In this document: positions 16,378-25,249 of the stretch, one piece after another
Numbering within the stretch: the stretch's first letter is position 1
How the letters are laid out: the number at the start of each line of letters is the position of its first letter
Assembly: GCA_965222725.1 (NCBI GenBank)
Contig: OZ244969.1
Location: 992,001-1,056,000, forward strand
Direction: 5' to 3'
DNA: 64,000 bases
From: GCA-2748575 sp965222725
GTDB taxonomy: Bacteria; Pseudomonadota; Gammaproteobacteria; Pseudomonadales; Ketobacteraceae
Notes under the pieces: generated by a model
What the model was told of the DNA's origin: nothing
Seen by the model: the letters and a program-made list of their open reading frames with translations, nothing else
Databases searched by the model: none
Translations under genes and position numbers: made by a program

Positions 16378-17423
16378 TGTACGTCCCGATCAAGGGTGGC
16401 GAGCAGGCCGTTGCGGCGTCCCGCCTGGCCGTGGAGCGGGCGCGGCGCGGCGACGAATCGCTGGCCGATATCGAGATTGCCCAGATCATCGCGCAGATGG
16501 GCCTGGCACTCGACCGGGTCATGAGCGAAGGAGGGCTCTACGACCCGCGCCTGGCCGCCATTGCCTTCAAGCAGGCCCAGGGTGATCTGGCCGAAGCGAT
16601 TTTCCTGTTGCGCGCGCACCGCGCCCGTCTGCCCGATTTCGGTCTGGCCGCGCCGATCGACCTGACGCAACTGCGCTATCAACGGCATATCTCGGCTACC
16701 CAGAAAGAGCTGGCCGGCGGGCAGATCCTAGGGGCCACTTACGACTACACCCACCGGCTGCTGGATTTCAGGCTGGAAACCACACAGCCTCGTCCGGAGC
16801 TTGAGCCGTCAGTCGTTGGCGCGGATCAAGCGTTTGAGTCTCCGCTGAACGATCATGCCGAGCTGATTGCCCAGGAGGCCGCACAAGACCCTGTGGACAT
16901 CACCCGCACCCCATTGTCAGCCAAGGCCACGCCCAGCGAGCGGCTGGCTCACCTGGCGCGCGGCGAGGAAGGCTATCTGACCGGGCTGGCCTACGAGCGC
17001 CTGCGCAAGGCTGGGGCAGCCCATCCTTATGTGGCCGAGCTGGCCATGGGCAGCGTGGAGGTGGTGGTGGAGCTGGAGGACATCGGCCTGAGCGTGTCCA
17101 TCGGTGATTTGCCGCTGACGATCTGCACCAGCCTGCAACCCAATCTTGGCGACACACCACACTTGCAAAGCGGCTTTGGCATTGCCTTCGGCGCCAATGA
17201 GCGCAAGGCGGTAGCGATGGCGGTGGTGGACCAGCACATCAAGGCCGGACAGGCCCATGCCGATGTGCTGATGCACTGCGATGGTGTGGCGGCGGCGGGC
17301 TATGTCAGCCATCTCAAGCTGCCGCACTACTCGGACTTCGATGCCGATATCGCCCGGCTGCGAAGGATACGCGCCCAGCAAGCGGCAAGCGCGAACCGCG
17401 AACAGAACCAGAGCGACTCATGA
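16377..17423 (+). CDS. phnI: C-P lyase nucleosidase subunit PhnI
   Basis: The 348-residue protein matches PhnI throughout: YVPIKGGEQAV at the N-terminus, 'TQLRYQRHISATQKELAGGQILGATYDYTHRLLDF' mid-protein, and near the C-terminus the HLKLPHY motif. His312 and His317 there correspond to the metal-coordinating histidine pair of the E. coli core complex. In E. coli, PhnI with PhnG, H and L displaces adenine from ATP with methylphosphonate. The conserved residues suggest an active enzyme. The length is close to E. coli PhnI (354). It overlaps phnH by one base and phnJ by four. Confidence 0.93.
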   Translation: MYVPIKGGEQAVAASRLAVERARRGDESLADIEIAQIIAQMGLALDRVMSEGGLYDPRLAAIAFKQAQGDLAEAIFLLRAHRARLPDFGLAAPIDLTQLRYQRHISATQKELAGGQILGATYDYTHRLLDFRLETTQPRPELEPSVVGADQAFESPLNDHAELIAQEAAQDPVDITRTPLSAKATPSERLAHLARGEEGYLTGLAYERLRKAGAAHPYVAELAMGSVEVVVELEDIGLSVSIGDLPLTICTSLQPNLGDTPHLQSGFGIAFGANERKAVAMAVVDQHIKAGQAHADVLMHCDGVAAAGYVSHLKLPHYSDFDADIARLRRIRAQQAASANREQNQSDS

Positions 17424-18232
17424 ACTACGCCTATCTCGACCAGCCCTCCAAGCGCGAAATCCGTCGCAAGATCCTCAAGGCACTGTGCCTGCCGGGCCGG
17501 CAAATTCCCTTCAGCGCACCGGAGCTGCCGATAGCCTATGGCTGGGGTGTCGGCGGCATGGCCATCACCGCTGCGCTGCTGCATCCGGGCGACCGCCTGA
17601 AGGTGGCCGACCACGGCTCGGACGAGACCGTCAATGCCCTTAACATCCGCGACTTCTTCGCCAGGACCGCCGGTATTGAAACCACCCGAGAAACGGCGAC
17701 CGCCAGCCTGATCCAAACACGCCAGCGGGTGCCCGAAATGCCGCTGTGCGAAGGCCAGGTGTTGATTTATCAGGTGCCGCGCCCTGACCCACTGCGCGGC
17801 TTTATCGACAGCGCTCGCGAGGCGCGCCTGCGCCACGCTCACCACGACTACGGGCTGGTACGCACCGCGCTGTTCGAGATGTGGTCGCGCCATGGCGAGG
17901 CCAGCCTGGGCTATGACCATCCGGTGGTCGTCGCAGGCGGCGCGCTCATGTCGCCCTCGCCGGTACCGGCCATGGACAACGCCCGCCTGCACCTGATGCC
18001 CGCTCCGCAGATTTTCGGCGCGGCCCGCGAACGCCGAGTTTACGCCCTGCCCGCCTACTGCCCGGTGCAAAGCCTGGCATTCGAAGACGTGGACTGCATA
18101 CCACCGAAGGTGCCCGGCAACTGCCTGATCTGTGGCAGCACCGAGCACTACCTCGACAACATCGGGACCGGCGCAGCCCCCCACTGGGTGTGCTCGGACT
18201 CCGAAGCCTGCCGGAGCCGCTCCCGTGTTTGA
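17420..18232 (+). CDS. phnJ: C-P lyase radical-SAM subunit PhnJ
   Basis: The 270-residue catalytic subunit retains the essential elements. Gly26, in LPGRQIPF, equals the E. coli glycyl-radical Gly32. The cysteines are C-x2-C-x19-C-x5-C at Cys235, 238, 258 and 264 (the E. coli spacing has x21); the last corresponds to the thiyl-radical cysteine. 'PYGWGTGG'-type and 'SPSPVPAMDN' blocks are present. PhnJ cleaves the carbon-phosphorus bond of a ribosyl phosphonate by radical chemistry. A slightly short cluster loop may reflect a different substrate. It overlaps phnI and phnK. Confidence 0.95.
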   Translation: MNYAYLDQPSKREIRRKILKALCLPGRQIPFSAPELPIAYGWGVGGMAITAALLHPGDRLKVADHGSDETVNALNIRDFFARTAGIETTRETATASLIQTRQRVPEMPLCEGQVLIYQVPRPDPLRGFIDSAREARLRHAHHDYGLVRTALFEMWSRHGEASLGYDHPVVVAGGALMSPSPVPAMDNARLHLMPAPQIFGAARERRVYALPAYCPVQSLAFEDVDCIPPKVPGNCLICGSTEHYLDNIGTGAAPHWVCSDSEACRSRSRV

Positions 18233-18989
18233 ACTGCCACCACCGGTGCTGGAGCTGCGCGATGCCTGCCTGAACCTGGGTAACCGGCGCGTGTTGAAGC
18301 ACTGTGATCTGTGCCTGTACCCCGGCGAGGTGCTGGCCATTGTCGGCCCTTCGGGGGCGGGCAAATCCAGCTTGCTCAACGTTCTGTCGGGCCGACAAGC
18401 ACCCAGCACCTGCGCGCTTTTCCAACTGCAGGGGCAGGATGTACGAGCCAGTGAGCACCATACCGTCCTGCAATTGCGCCGCCGCGCGACCGGGTATGTC
18501 GCGCAGGATGCCCACCAGGCCCTGGATCTGCACCTGAGCGCCGCCGCCAATATCGCGCGGCGCCTATTCGACCTAGGCCTGAACCATGCCGGCGATGCGC
18601 TGACACAGGCCAGGAGCTGGATCGAGCGCCTGGGATTGGCGCCCGGGCGCGCACATGAGCCAGTCATCCAGTTTTCCGGCGGCATGCGCCAGCGCATCCA
18701 GATTGCTGCCGCCATGGTGCATGGCCCGTCTGTGCTGTTTCTCGATGAGCCCACCTCGGGGCTGGACTCGGTGGCCCAGGCCGCGCTCATCGACATACTG
18801 ATGCAGCTCAAGCATGAGCGCGCCACCTCGATGCTGTTCGTGACCCACGACCTGCGCCTGGCCCGGCTGATTGCCGACCGGGCGCTGGTCATGGATCAGG
18901 GCCGGATCGTCAGCGAGGCGGTTATCGACCGACTGTTGACCGAGCCGGATCACCCCACTGCCCAGGCACTGGTCAAGGCGGTGCTGTGA
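18225..18989 (+). CDS. phnK: C-P lyase ABC-type ATPase PhnK
   Basis: The 254-residue ATPase has Walker A GPSGAGKSS, the signature FSGGMRQR, Walker B VLFLDEPTSGLD and the switch VTHD. PhnK docks on the PhnGHIJ core in E. coli and is not a transporter ATPase. GTG 18225 is preferred: it has GGAG 9 bp upstream and gives the family length (252 in E. coli). The longer frame starting at 18132 would lie almost wholly inside phnJ. It overlaps phnJ by 8 bp and phnL by 4 bp. Confidence 0.92.
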   Translation: MFELPPPVLELRDACLNLGNRRVLKHCDLCLYPGEVLAIVGPSGAGKSSLLNVLSGRQAPSTCALFQLQGQDVRASEHHTVLQLRRRATGYVAQDAHQALDLHLSAAANIARRLFDLGLNHAGDALTQARSWIERLGLAPGRAHEPVIQFSGGMRQRIQIAAAMVHGPSVLFLDEPTSGLDSVAQAALIDILMQLKHERATSMLFVTHDLRLARLIADRALVMDQGRIVSEAVIDRLLTEPDHPTAQALVKAVL

Positions 18990-19603
18990 TGAACCGGCCC
19001 ACCGTGCAACTTAGCGTTTACAGCGACATGCTCAAAGGCCCGGCCACCCACCTGGTAGCCGGTTCCGGCCAGATCGTCCATATCTGGGGGGCATCCGGGG
19101 CGGGTAAATCCACGTTGCTCTCGCGTATCTGGGGCAGCCGCAGCATGGGCGGCGGCCAACTGAGAGTAGAGATAGACGGCACCACGCTGGATCTGGCCGG
19201 CATGCCAGCCGCCCGGCTGGCGTTTGTCCGCCCACGCCTGATGACCTATGTGGAGCAGCGTCCCACCGTGCTGCCGCGCATCAGGATGCGCGACTGGCTT
19301 TGCGCTTGCTCTGCTAGGCAACTACAGGCGGGGCTTAAGCAACTCGATCTGGCGTCCGGTCTGCTGCAGCGCTGCTCATCGGATCTGTCCGGTGGTGAGT
19401 TGCAGCGCTTTGCCCTGTTGCGGGCCTTTTGCTCGCCTGCGCCGATCCTGTTACTGGACGAACCCTGCACCGGGCTGGATCGGAGTCGCTACGAGCACGT
19501 CGTGGAACTGCTCAGGCAGGCCAAAGATAGCCATCGGCTGGTGATCTACACCAGCCACGCGCCGACATCCTGGGCCGATCAGGAATTGGAACTGCCTGGT
19601 TAG
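18986..19603 (+). CDS. phnL: C-P lyase ABC-type ATPase PhnL
   Basis: The 205-residue product has Walker A GASGAGKST, the signature LSGGELQR, Walker B LLLDEPCTGLD and a late TSHAP switch. It is about 20 residues shorter than E. coli PhnL. In E. coli, PhnL is needed with PhnG, H and I for the first nucleosidase step and forms an ATPase pair with PhnK on the complex. It is the last gene of the overlapping operon; 115 bp separate it from the TonB-dependent receptor. No phnM follows. Confidence 0.9.
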   Translation: MMNRPTVQLSVYSDMLKGPATHLVAGSGQIVHIWGASGAGKSTLLSRIWGSRSMGGGQLRVEIDGTTLDLAGMPAARLAFVRPRLMTYVEQRPTVLPRIRMRDWLCACSARQLQAGLKQLDLASGLLQRCSSDLSGGELQRFALLRAFCSPAPILLLDEPCTGLDRSRYEHVVELLRQAKDSHRLVIYTSHAPTSWADQELELPG

Positions 19604-19718
19604 CAGGCCCTGCCCATAGCCCGTAAAGCTGCCCAGCCGAAGATGTCATCAGCACCAAAATGTGAATACGTCTCATCTGCGTAAGAAAACATCTATCAAT
19701 TGTATAAGGAGGTTTGAA

Positions 19719-21842
19719 ATGCTCAACACACCATGCGCCCACCCGCTACGGGCTCCCTCATTCAGCGCCCTGCTCCTGCTGGCCGCTCCGGCCATCGCCA
19801 GCTCCGCACAGCCTATCGAGTTGCTGGAGCCGCTGATCGTTTCCGCCGACCGCTCGGTCGTCAGCATCGAGGAGTCCCCTCGTACCATCACGGTTATCGA
19901 CTCGCAGCAGATTCGCGAGTATCTCAATGCTGGCGGTATCCAGCGCCTGCTCGGCGAGGTACCGGGTATCGAGTATGCGCGCAGTGGCGGTCTGGGTGGG
20001 CAATTGGTGATCCGCGGACAGAACAGCAACAGCGGTCGCACGGTACTGGCAATCGACGGCGATCGTCACCGTGGTCGCAGTACTCTGGAGTTCAACCTGC
20101 TCGACCCCAACGCCATCGAGCGCATCGAGATCATTCGCGGCCCAGCCTCGGCGCTGTACGGTTCAGATGCGATGAGCGGCGTGGTCAACATCATCACCCG
20201 CCGCGCCCATGTCGAGGATGGCCAGGACTTCTCGCTGGCGCCCAAGCTGCGGGCTGCCGAATGGTCGAGCAATGGCAACATGTACGGCGTGCGCGGCGAG
20301 TTGGTTGGCGGAGGCAATGGTTTCGACGTACTGATCGGACTCAACCAGCGTACCGCCAACGACTACGATAGCCCCCTCGGCAAGGTGGACAACAGCGACT
20401 ACGACAGTCGGGGGCTGGACTTCAACCTCGGCTACCGAACCAGCACTACGGCGCGCTGGGAACTGTCCGGGCGCTATCAGCACGTCACCACCGGTCGCGC
20501 CGGCGGCCTGGGTGCCGCGCCTGGCCCCGACTTGCTGGAGGTTCGCGAAGATCCTCTGGTCGAACGCTACCTGCGCCTGAGCTACGCCAACCTGGCCTTC
20601 GACGACTGGCTCGACACCCTGGATGCCAGCCTCTATGTCCGCCAGATCAAGACCGATAGCTACCAAGTCAACCGCAAGAACGCCACGCGCGATGTGGCGA
20701 CTCACCAGAAGAACCATTCTCCGACAGTGTTCGGCGGCCACCTGACCGCCACCCGGCAGATCGAAGATCACCAACTGAGCTTTGGTGGCGACTTCTTTAA
20801 CGAGGCAGCCGACGGACGCAAGAGACTGCAACAGCGCTACAACAAAGATGGCACGCTGCAGGCCGAAGGTACCTGGAATACCTTGGAGCGAGATACCGAG
20901 CAGACCAGCTTCGGCCTGTTCGTCAGCGACGACTGGTACCTCAACGAGCGCTGGTCGCTGGCCGGGGCCCTGCGCGGCGACATGGTTCAGATCAAGGTCG
21001 GCAGCGGCATCACTGGCGAAAACAGCGCCGTCACGCGCGCCTACCAGGGCAACACCAACAATCGCCACAGTGCCCTTAGCGGCAGCCTCGGCGCAGTGTA
21101 CCGACTGACGCCCGACTGGCATCTGGTGGGCAACCTGAGCCGCGGATTCCGCGCACCCTCCGGCCAGCAGATGGCGCGGACCAGTGTCTCCGCCACTATC
21201 ACCACCCTACCCGCACCAGACCTTGAGCCAGAAACCAACCTCACCGCCGAATTCGGCGTGCGCTGGTATGGCGAGCAGAGCCAGGCCAGTCTGAGCGCCT
21301 ACCAGAGCCGCTACGACGACCTGATCGACCTCGTTTCTGTCAGCAGCGGTGTGATGCAGCAGCAGAACATCAGCAAGGCCATCATCGAAGGCATCGAGCT
21401 GGAGGGCAAGGCCCGGTTGCTTGGCCCCTGGAGCATGCGCTATGCGCTGGCGGCCACCCGCGGTACCAATGAGGCCGAAGATCAGCCACTGGACGGCATC
21501 GCGCCGCTCAGCGGCCAACTGACCCTGCGCTACCAGGCCGATCGCTGGTACAGCGAGGGCAAGGTGCGCGGCTATCGGGGCAGAACCCGCATTGACGACA
21601 GCCAGGAACGCAAAACCGCCAGCTACGCCATGGTCGACCTGTATGCCGGTAGCGATTTGAGCCAACTGTTCGGCGCGCAGTGGAAACATTGGAAGGTCAG
21701 CGTCGGCGTAGAAAATCTGTTCGATCGGGTCGGACGCAACCCGACCACAGCCGAAGATCTGGCCTACTCCAACGACCTGCTCGGCAACCCGCTGGTCGAG
21801 CCGGGCCGCACGGCACAGCTCAAGCTGCTGGTGGACTACTGA
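19719..21842 (+). CDS. TonB-dependent outer-membrane receptor
   Basis: The 707-residue receptor has a signal peptide (cleaved near AIASSAQP) and a TonB-box-like EPLIVSA. The plug domain has PRTITVIDSQQI, 'VPGIEYARSGGLGGQLVIRGQ' and IERIEIIRGPASALYGSDAMSGVVNIIT. The barrel ends in an aromatic residue (LLVDY), as needed for insertion. The start at 19719 is fixed by AAGGAGG 6 bp upstream. The plug resembles receptors for siderophores and cobalamin rather than for sugars. By position it feeds the FecBCD-type importer upstream, completing a two-membrane uptake route attached to C-P lyase. Confidence 0.93.
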   Translation: MLNTPCAHPLRAPSFSALLLLAAPAIASSAQPIELLEPLIVSADRSVVSIEESPRTITVIDSQQIREYLNAGGIQRLLGEVPGIEYARSGGLGGQLVIRGQNSNSGRTVLAIDGDRHRGRSTLEFNLLDPNAIERIEIIRGPASALYGSDAMSGVVNIITRRAHVEDGQDFSLAPKLRAAEWSSNGNMYGVRGELVGGGNGFDVLIGLNQRTANDYDSPLGKVDNSDYDSRGLDFNLGYRTSTTARWELSGRYQHVTTGRAGGLGAAPGPDLLEVREDPLVERYLRLSYANLAFDDWLDTLDASLYVRQIKTDSYQVNRKNATRDVATHQKNHSPTVFGGHLTATRQIEDHQLSFGGDFFNEAADGRKRLQQRYNKDGTLQAEGTWNTLERDTEQTSFGLFVSDDWYLNERWSLAGALRGDMVQIKVGSGITGENSAVTRAYQGNTNNRHSALSGSLGAVYRLTPDWHLVGNLSRGFRAPSGQQMARTSVSATITTLPAPDLEPETNLTAEFGVRWYGEQSQASLSAYQSRYDDLIDLVSVSSGVMQQQNISKAIIEGIELEGKARLLGPWSMRYALAATRGTNEAEDQPLDGIAPLSGQLTLRYQADRWYSEGKVRGYRGRTRIDDSQERKTASYAMVDLYAGSDLSQLFGAQWKHWKVSVGVENLFDRVGRNPTTAEDLAYSNDLLGNPLVEPGRTAQLKLLVDY

Positions 21843-22065
21843 GGCGCCGCCCTGCCCTGCTAGTCGCTGTTGCTCCGACAGAAGGCAATTCCGTCGCTGC
21901 AACTCAATGCCGGGGGCACGTGCTCCAGCCCCGTAGAGTCTGCTCAGCTCAAGCGCTAATACTATCGAGATACAAAGGCGGGGCAATCAGCCGAACGGAG
22001 CCGACCACTCGCACGGACAACGGCTCGCGAGCATGGCTAGCGCCTACAGTAGAGCCTCGCACCCT
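21843..22065. other. Intergenic gap, nothing recognised
   Basis: This GC-rich non-coding stretch lies between the receptor stop and the stop of a convergent gene fragment. No clear terminator hairpin was seen. Confidence 0.5.
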
Positions 22066-22698
22066 TCAATTGCCCTCCGCGTCGGCACGCAACAACGCCT
22101 GGCTGATCGCCTGCCCGACCTGCTCGAACAGGCGCCCGGCCTCGCTGCCTTCGTCAAGCGCTTCGGCGCAGGCCACCACGACGATCGCGCGGGTTGCATC
22201 CTGCGGCTCGATGACGCCGACGTGGCAGGCGCGCTCAAGCTGCGTGCCGGTCTTCTGGATAAAGGGCACATCCTCGGGCAGCCCGGCTTCGAGGCGGTAG
22301 TTGTCGTAGGAGCCGAGCTTCATGTCGTCATACAGCAGCGCGCGGCTCTGCGCGGACAAAAGCTCGCCACGCACCAGCTTTTCCAGCATCGCGCCATAGG
22401 CGACCAGGCTGCTGGCATTGAGGTTGCGCGCGTAGTAGCGCTCGTAGGCCTCCTCCATGCTGGCGGCTTTCAACTGTTCCGGCTGCAGGTCCAGCGCCTT
22501 GGCCACGGCCTGGTAGCGCGGTTTGCTGAAGGGCGCGGAGGCCAGTTCCACCAGCTGCATGTTTTCCAGCCGTGCAGCATCCGGGTGCACTTCGCCATAG
22601 ACGTCGCGGCGCACCTGGGTGAAGGTGGTGATGGCCTCGAAAAAACCGCCCATGCTCTTGCCGGTACGCGCGTTGAGCTGGTCTTCGCCCACTGAAAG
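22066..22698 (-). pseudogene. Class A beta-lactamase-like serine hydrolase, N-terminally truncated
   Basis: The C-terminal ~210 residues keep the class A/serine-hydrolase layout: helical middle, a 'YYARNLNASSLVAYGAMLEKLVRGELLSAQSR' segment, then FIQKTGTQLERACHVGVI with the KTG triad and closing helix. The catalytic Ser-x-x-Lys and Ser-Asp-Asn regions are missing. Homology ends near 22698, where a fragment of a relaxase gene begins on the other strand. The frame runs on to 22800 through that unrelated DNA. It should be inactive. Confidence 0.65.
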
Positions 22699-23675
22699 CC
22701 ACCCGAAAACTCGCGGCTGAAAGCTTCCGCCAGCTACCCCAAGCCGAAGCCTTAAAGGCTCACCCGGAGCTAGCAGACGCTTATGCCTCCATCGCCTCAA
22801 CGCGGGTTACAGCTCGGGATCACGGCTTGAGTCCAGAGCAGCGGCATGTGGTTATGGCGCGCACCCGGCTCAATATCGCCGCCGCGATAGAGCGGGGCAC
22901 CACGCCTCAACCCGATTATTTCCGCACAGCATTTGACTCAACAAAGCCACCGGCTGCAGCCGTCAGGGCCGAGGTCAAGCAAATGTTTGCCCTGGAGCCA
23001 GATAGCAAGATCAACGCCGGGAACATATCGGCCAAGGTTGCTGTAAACGACCTGCAAGCCTTGCGGCTTGAAGGGGTCGCCAATGATCGTGCAGCCGCAG
23101 CCCGGACGATCATCGAAAAGCTCAATGAAATCAGGAGCAGCAGCACAGAAAGCGGGAGGGCAGAAATCCGCAACGGTGCAATGGCAGTTGCAGCCCTTTG
23201 TGGCGCGGATAAGGCATTGGCTGCTGAAATCTCAAACGCCGCAGACCTTGAGTCTAATCAGTATATTCCGGTCATCATCGACCAGGGCCATGTGCACCAT
23301 GGCAATCGCAGCAGCGTGCAGTTGGCGGCGGCAGCACTGATCTGCTCTGTGTTGATGCATCAGCACCTGATGTACGGTGCCATCGGAGTGTTGCTGCCAG
23401 CTGCCTTTGTCCTGGGTCTCAAGGGGCTGCGCTGGTGGTGGCTGCCTGCTGCCTTAGCGGTATTGGCCAATGGGCGAAACCGATGGGTTGTGGAATCGGC
23501 GGTAACCCCGGAGACACTTCTTATATTCGTCACAGCAAGCGGGGCCGCGATTCTGGGGCTTGTTCTACTGCGCTGCGCCATCTCCTTTAATGTCTGGCCA
23601 GTCAGCCGATGGGGCTACTGGTTTTACCCAGGACATCTGATGGTTCTTTATGTGCTGCGTGGTGTGGTGTTCTAG
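22692..23675 (+). pseudogene. Relaxase C-terminal fragment fused to TraX C-terminal fragment
   Basis: From 22692 the frame reads LKATRKLAAESFRQLPQAEA and on through HPELADAYASIAS to LSPEQRHVVMARTRLNIAAA, a helical segment like the distal part of plasmid mobilisation relaxases. At about 23280 it changes to a polytopic membrane sequence ending VWPVSRWGYWFYPGHLMVLY, which matches the end of TraX pilin-acetylase-like proteins. Neither gene has its beginning. The in-frame join looks like a deletion between neighbouring conjugation genes. It indicates that plasmid DNA was captured by the transposon. Confidence 0.6.
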
Positions 23676-23904
23676 ATCCCGACAGTTGAATGATTGAAGT
23701 CGTAATGCTCGTTTTGACCGTCTGCTCTTGGCCGAAAGCGGACCAGCTATCGGCCAAGAGATGCCTTTCGCGAATAGCTGAACGCCCCGAGAGCGCATTG
23801 GGCCGCTCGGCGCGGAATTGGTGAAAGGCTGGTGACTGGCCTGTGTTGGCTCGGTCAGACTTCGGGCAGCCTCACCCTAGTTGGGGCTAACTGCTTACCG
23901 ACCA
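23676..23904. other. Intergenic gap, nothing recognised
   Basis: This non-coding stretch lies between the traX fragment and the stop of the minus-strand helicase fragment. An imperfect inverted repeat around TCGGCCAAGA / TCTTGGCCGA lies at 23727-23761, and could be a terminator for the traX-side transcript. Confidence 0.45.
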
Positions 23905-24726
23905 TCAGAGGCAAGCCAACAACAACTGCCGATAGTGCTGAGAGAAACTGACCTGATAGCTCGGCTCAGCAGCAAAATCTATCAGCGAGTAGGCGCCCCT
24001 CGAAGCTGCGCCAACCTCCTGCCCACCCTCGCTATCGCAGCTGCCATCAACATCGCTGACACCCTCCATCCAACCAGCCATCGGGCCAGCAGGAGCGGCG
24101 GGCATCTTCACCTGACTCAGCACCGCCAAGTCATCCGGCAGATCATCCGCAATCCGCTCGGCAAAGCTACGCAATGTGGGCTCCGCCAGCATGAACAACC
24201 AGGCCTGGTCATCAGGTTCACCGATGCGCCGCAGTACCCGTCCTAACACTTGTCGGTAGTGCAGCTCGGTACGGATACGACTGAGGTAGCAACACACCTG
24301 CAGACGGGGGATGTCAGTGCCCTCGCTGATCATCCCTACGGCGATAATCCAGCGGCAGTCGCTGTGCCTGAATGCATTAATCGCCTGCTGGGCATCTGGG
24401 GTGCGATTAGTCACGACTCGGCAGCCTTCCCCCCTGGCCTCCAGAGCTTGGGCAATGTGTTGAGCGTGCTCGATATCGGTGGCGACTACTAGACCAGCCG
24501 CATCCGGCTTGATCTGGCGAAGCTCATCCAGTTTGGTGCAACCCAGGCCAAGCAGTTGATCGATCACCTCGTCATGGCGCAGGAGTTCTTCGAAGGTGAC
24601 GGGGGATTCTCCCAATAGCTTGGCGATGCTGGGAAACAGCCTGACGTTGCTTTCGGTCTCCAGCTCCTCCGTGAGCCACACCTTCTGGTTGTCGACGAGA
24701 ACGATACGGGGCAAGGATCCGATCAC
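23905..24726 (-). pseudogene. Superfamily 2 helicase, C-terminal part only
   Basis: The remaining ~270 residues contain the second RecA-like domain: LVVATDIEHAQHIAQAL (motif IV region), AVGMISEGTDIPRLQV (motif V) and RQVLGRVLRR (motif VI, Q-x-x-G-R-x-x-R). Walker A and the DEAD/DEAH box are missing. Homology stops near 24715 at a junction with an oppositely oriented fragment. It is probably a relic of a restriction- or defence-type helicase. Confidence 0.7.
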
Positions 24727-25210
24727 CGAACTGATCTACAGCGACCGTTATGTATGCAGCCCGCTAGTCGTAAATCTGCTGGTCAACGTTATTCATGAGC
24801 TGGGCAGGCATAGCGATGGAGACTTCGCCATCCGCATCCAGGGGCGTCAGTACCAGAAAGATGACAACCGCTCACCTTGGCAGTGCTGGCACGACTGGCG
24901 GACATCTCAGGAGCGCGATGAAGCTATCCGTCAGGCTTTGGAGTACTGCGGCTTCGAAGGCGAGGTGCTCAGCCTCCCATCTTTGCCGCACTACCGTCAG
25001 CTGCAACTGCAGTTGCGCTCCGGAAGGCAGCTGACCGTCCAGCTCGATCAGGGACTTTCATATTGGGAGGCCGAGCGTAGCGAGAAGTCCTACCTGCTCA
25101 GGTTCGACTTCGCAGCGCGTCAGTTAGGAGAGGAAATCATGGAGCGCATCCAGTGCAAGGTTGTAGCTACCGGTGATGAATGCACCCAGATTTTCATTTA
25201 CGTGACCTAA
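24716..25210 (+). pseudogene. C-terminal fragment of an unidentified large protein
   Basis: From 24716 the frame reads DPITELIYSDRYVCSPLVVN and ends about 165 residues later. Blocks such as 'YSDRYVCSPL', 'FAIRIQGRQY' and 'LSYWEAERSEKSYLLRFDFA' look like the end of a larger nucleic-acid-related protein. Upstream codons belong to the helicase fragment on the other strand, so the N-terminus was lost at the same junction. A relation to DpdJ-like helicases of DNA-modification islands crossed my mind but cannot be supported from sequence alone. Confidence 0.45.
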
Positions 25211-25225
25211 TAGCCCCCGCATCGC

Positions 25226-25249
25226 AAGGCCGGGTCCACCGGCCTTTTA
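25226..25249. terminator. Bidirectional terminator between cargo and tnsE
   Basis: The perfect stem AAGGCCGG / CCGGCCTT (25226-25233, 25239-25246) has a 5-nt loop followed by TTTT on the plus strand. It closes the plus-strand fragment and abuts the tnsE stop on the minus strand, insulating cargo from tns transcription. Confidence 0.75.

Noticed and set aside
18132..18224. Longer start for phnK
   Set aside because: It would overlap phnJ by 100 bp and adds a low-complexity Pro/Thr segment absent from the family.
17327..18892. Long minus-strand open frame (521 codons) opposite phnI/phnJ/phnK
   Set aside because: It has no domain motifs and Arg/Ser-rich shadow composition. It lies entirely opposite strongly supported phn genes in GC-rich DNA.
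15368..19603. Relation to the htx hypophosphite/C-P lyase operon
   Set aside because: No htxA-like dioxygenase, phosphonate-type importer or phnM-N is present. The importer here is of the FecBCD class.
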